In this document: positions 61,574 through 64,000 of the stretch, piece after piece
How the letters are laid out: every line of letters starts with the position of its first letter
How positions within the stretch are numbered: position 1 is the first letter of the stretch
DNA from: Caballeronia calidae
GTDB taxonomy: Bacteria > Pseudomonadota > Gammaproteobacteria > Burkholderiales > Burkholderiaceae
Direction: 5' to 3'
Length of the DNA stretch: 64,000 nt
Assembly: GCF_900044055.2 (NCBI RefSeq)
Contig: NZ_FCOX02000045.1
Coordinates: forward strand, 1 to 64,000
Notes under the pieces: model-generated
Told to the model about the DNA's origin: nothing
Seen by the model: only the letters and a program-made list of their open reading frames with translations
Databases searched by the model: none
Position numbers and translations under genes: made by a program

Positions 61574-63358
61574 TCAATGTGAATGACGCGGATTGCCGCG
61601 CTCTTCGATCACCTTCAGATACAGCGTCGCGGGTTCGAGGCATCCGCCCGTCGAAAGCTGTCCCACCGTCTGACGATACAGCTCCTGCCACGGCGTCTGC
61701 GCGACCGGCACGGCGAACGCGGATTGCGCGCGGCGGCTTTCGAGCTCGGCTTCGTCGAGCATCACATTGACGCTGCGCGCGTTCAGATCGACGCGAATCC
61801 TGTCGTTCGTGCGCAAGAGCGCGAGACCGCCGCCGACAGCCGCTTCCGGCGACATGTTGAGGATCGACGGGCTCGCGGACGTGCCGCTTTGCCGTCCATC
61901 GCCCATGCAGGGCAGCGAATCGATGCCGCTCTTGATCAGCTCGGCGGGCGGCGCCATGTTCACCACTTCCGCGCTGCCCGGATAGCCCACCGTGCCGCAG
62001 CCGCGAATCACGAGAATGCAATGCTCGTCGATCTCGAGCGCGGGGTCGTTGATGCGCGCGTGATAATCCTCGGGACCGTCGAACACGATCGCGCGCGCTT
62101 CGAACGTGTTTTCCGCGCCGGGCTCGCTGAGATACGTCTTTCTGAACGCATCGCCGACGACCGACATCTTCATGATCGCGCTGTCGAAGAAATTGCCCGA
62201 CAGGACCATGAAGCCCGCGCCGTGCTTCAGCGGATCGTCGGTCGTGCGGATCACTTCGTTGTCGGCGGCGGGCGCATCGCTCGCGATGTCCCCGATCGTG
62301 CGGCCCGATACGGTCAGACAATCGCCTCTGATGAGCCCCGCCTTGTCGAGTTGCCTGACGACCGCGGGCACCCCGCCCGAGCGATGGAAGCTCTCGCCGA
62401 GATACTCACCCGCGGGCATGCAGTTCACGATGAGCGGAATCTGTTCGCCGTAACGCTGCCAGTCCTCGAGACTCAGTTCGATGCCCATGTGCCGCGCGAT
62501 GGCGATCAGATGCGGCGGGCAGTTGGTCGACGCGCCGAGCGCGGACGCCACGACGATCGCGTTGATGAACGCATCGCGCGTCATGATCTTCGACGGCTTC
62601 AACTCTTCGCGCACCATGTCGACGATGCGCTTGCCGGTCGCATACGCCATCTGTCCGCGCTCGCGATACGCGGCGGGAATGCTCGCGCACGTCGGCAGCG
62701 ACATGCCGAGCGCTTCGGCGATGCTGTTCATCGAGAGCGCGGTGCCCATCGTGTTGCAATGGCCGATGGACGGCGACGATGCCGTCGTCAGCCGCATGAA
62801 GCCTTCGTAATCGATCTCGCCCGCCGCGAGCAGATTGCGCGCGTGCCAGATCACCGTGCCCGAGCCGACGCGCTTGCCTTCGTGCCAGCCGTCGAGCATC
62901 GGCCCGCCCGAGAGGACGATCGCGGGCATATCGACGGTGGCCGCCGCCATCAGGCACGCAGGCGTGGTCTTGTCGCAACCGGTGGTGAGCACGACGCCAT
63001 CGAGCGGAAAGCCGTGCAGGATTTCGACGAGGCCGAGATACGCGAGATTGCGATCGAGCGCGGCGGTCGGACGGCGGCTCTGCTCCGCGAGCGGATGCAC
63101 GGGAAACTCCATCGGGATGCCGCCTGCATCGCGGATGCCCGCCTTCGTGCGCGCGGCGAGCTCGATGTGATGACGATTGCACGGCGCGAGATCGCTGCCC
63201 GTCTGCGCAATGCCGATGATCGGGCGGCCCGACTGCAGTTCCTCGCGCGTGAGGCCGTAGTTCATGAAACGCTCGACGTATAGCGCGGTCATGTCGGCGT
63301 GCGAGGGATCGTCGAACCACTCCTGGCTGCGCAGTCGCTTGCGATTTTGTTGGGGCAT
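61574..63358 (-). CDS. IlvD/Edd-family sugar-acid dehydratase (probable pentonate dehydratase)
   Basis: 594 residues from ATG 63358 (longer frame to 63457 unsupported). Iron-sulfur cysteines are in LTTGCDKTTPACLMAA and SIGHCNTMGTALSMNSIAEALG; other landmarks are GIAQTGSDLAPCNRHH, GASTNCPPHLIAIARH, VSGRTIGD and GTSASPSILNMSPEAAVGGGLALL. Length and motifs fit the xylonate/arabinonate dehydratase branch rather than IlvD or Edd proper. It turns an aldonic acid into a 2-keto-3-deoxy acid. It is preceded by a perfect GTTACCGGTAAC operator and by a LacI-type gene. Confidence 0.9.
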   Translation of the reverse strand: MPQQNRKRLRSQEWFDDPSHADMTALYVERFMNYGLTREELQSGRPIIGIAQTGSDLAPCNRHHIELAARTKAGIRDAGGIPMEFPVHPLAEQSRRPTAALDRNLAYLGLVEILHGFPLDGVVLTTGCDKTTPACLMAAATVDMPAIVLSGGPMLDGWHEGKRVGSGTVIWHARNLLAAGEIDYEGFMRLTTASSPSIGHCNTMGTALSMNSIAEALGMSLPTCASIPAAYRERGQMAYATGKRIVDMVREELKPSKIMTRDAFINAIVVASALGASTNCPPHLIAIARHMGIELSLEDWQRYGEQIPLIVNCMPAGEYLGESFHRSGGVPAVVRQLDKAGLIRGDCLTVSGRTIGDIASDAPAADNEVIRTTDDPLKHGAGFMVLSGNFFDSAIMKMSVVGDAFRKTYLSEPGAENTFEARAIVFDGPEDYHARINDPALEIDEHCILVIRGCGTVGYPGSAEVVNMAPPAELIKSGIDSLPCMGDGRQSGTSASPSILNMSPEAAVGGGLALLRTNDRIRVDLNARSVNVMLDEAELESRRAQSAFAVPVAQTPWQELYRQTVGQLSTGGCLEPATLYLKVIEERGNPRHSH

Positions 63359-63421
63359 GGGATGTCTCTCCGTGATGCACGATCGTTCGGCGCGGTCGCC
63401 GACGTCGCTGTCTGTGGTTCC

Positions 63422-63433
63422 GTTACCGGTAAC
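63422..63433. promoter_or_regulatory. LacI/GntR-type operator palindrome
   Basis: Perfect palindrome GTTACCGGTAAC, close to the E. coli gluconate-system operator. It lies 64 bases before the dehydratase ATG and 43 bases after the repressor gene's stop, the expected place for control by the adjacent LacI-family protein. Confidence 0.75.
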
Positions 63434-63475
63434 ATTTCGGGCAATATTAGCACGCATTCGCCGCTGTGCTCCGGC

Positions 63476-64000
63476 TCAGGCGCTTTCGCGCGGCACCACG
63501 GAATAGGCGACTCGCACGCGTTTGGCCGCCTTCGTGACGACGCCCTGCTCGCGCGCCTCCAATGCCGCGAGCAAGGTCGCGCCGGTGCGCAAGCCGATGC
63601 CGTATGCGTCGACGGAAACCGTCGTGATCGATGGCGTGCAGCACGCGGCCACCTCGAAATTGCCGAAGCCCGCGACGGCGATATCGTCCGGCACGGTGAG
63701 GCCGCGCCGGTGACATTCCATTATCGCGCCGAACGCGGACATGTCGCTCACGCACATCACGGCTTGCGTGTCGGGCCAGGTTTCGAGCAGCGCGGCCATG
63801 GCCGGGCCGCCGTGACTCATCGTGATCGGAGAATCGCCCAGACGGATGATGCGTTCATCGTCGAGACCGAGCGCCTTCAGTTGCGCGCGGAAGCCCTTTA
63901 GGCGATCCAGGCCGCGACGGTCCAGCTCGCTCGCCCCGCCGATGAAGCCGATGCGTTCGTAGCCTTTGTCCGCGAGATATCGGACCATCTCCTTCGCCGC
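63476..64000 (-). CDS. LacI-family transcriptional regulator, C-terminal part (cut by the window end)
   Basis: The visible 174 codons are the C-terminal half of the effector domain: YLADKGYERIGFIGGASELDRRGLDRLKGFRAQL, AVMCVSDMSAFGAIMECHRRGLTVPDDIAVAGFGNFEVAACCTPSITTV and the closing GATLLAALEAREQG. This is the GntR/IdnR-like branch of LacI repressors. The DNA-binding head lies beyond base 64000. It probably represses the dehydratase-dehydrogenase operon through the palindrome at 63422-63433. Confidence 0.9.
   Translation of the reverse strand, partial: AAKEMVRYLADKGYERIGFIGGASELDRRGLDRLKGFRAQLKALGLDDERIIRLGDSPITMSHGGPAMAALLETWPDTQAVMCVSDMSAFGAIMECHRRGLTVPDDIAVAGFGNFEVAACCTPSITTVSVDAYGIGLRTGATLLAALEAREQGVVTKAAKRVRVAYSVVPRESA

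Noticed and set aside
1..64000. CRISPR arrays, rRNA genes, complete insertion sequences or prophage genes
   Set aside because: No regularly spaced repeats, rRNA motifs, transposase or phage structural genes were found by eye.

Overview
The window looks like a chromosomal stretch from a Burkholderia sensu lato beta-proteobacterium, most likely Paraburkholderia or Caballeronia. The signs are high GC over most of its length, an OmpC-type Burkholderia porin, an HU protein with a Lys/Ala histone-H1-like tail, a complete Wsp operon and an Anbu operon. The species cannot be fixed from sequence alone.

Bases 1 to about 18,000 have visibly lower GC than the rest and look like an accessory block. Almost everything in it fits uptake and breakdown of a quaternary-ammonium or related betaine. 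It holds a GbcA/stachydrine-demethylase-type Rieske oxygenase (1967-3223) and its GbcB-type reductase (12775-13905). It also has a ProXWV-type ABC importer (4692-7863), a DAO-type flavoprotein, a DHDPS-superfamily lyase, a PuuC-like aldehyde dehydrogenase, LysR and GntR regulators, glutathione-independent formaldehyde dehydrogenase FdhA and a second, orphan binding protein. Between reductase and fdhA sits an M24-fold protein carrying every active-site and metal residue reported for the DMSP lyase DddP. The oxygenase and reductase genes lie 9.5 kb apart but have nearly the same promoter, including a 23-nt perfect block, so they look co-regulated. The left edge has a truncated ornithine-cyclodeaminase-family gene and the right edge an H-NS-like gene that has lost its 3' end, next to the selenocysteine tRNA gene selC (18239-18334), a common island insertion site.

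From 18.2 to 30.2 kb, all on the minus strand, lies a compact selenocysteine and formate-dehydrogenase locus: selC, two DedA-type membrane proteins, selB, selA, fdhE, then the cytochrome, iron-sulfur and catalytic subunits of formate dehydrogenase-N/O. The catalytic gene (27135-30203) contains an in-frame UGA followed by a clear SECIS hairpin.

From 30.5 to 50.2 kb come a YihY-type membrane protein, a porin with a strong terminator, a degenerate GDPD-like lipoprotein and the four-gene Anbu operon (ATP-grasp, alpha-E, transglutaminase, Anbu). These are followed by a DnaQ/GIY-YIG nuclease fusion, an SDR with a divergent LysR gene, HU, an EEP phosphatase with a PLD-DedA fusion, a ClC channel, an aldo/keto reductase, a LysE exporter and two small proteins.

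From 50.3 to 58.9 kb is a complete wspABCDEFR surface-sensing operon that ends in a diguanylate cyclase. The last 5 kb hold a metallo-beta-lactamase-fold lipoprotein, a small hypothetical gene and a sugar-acid operon: an SDR sugar dehydrogenase, an IlvD/Edd pentonate dehydratase and a LacI-type repressor cut by the window end. A perfect GTTACCGGTAAC operator lies between the repressor and the dehydratase.
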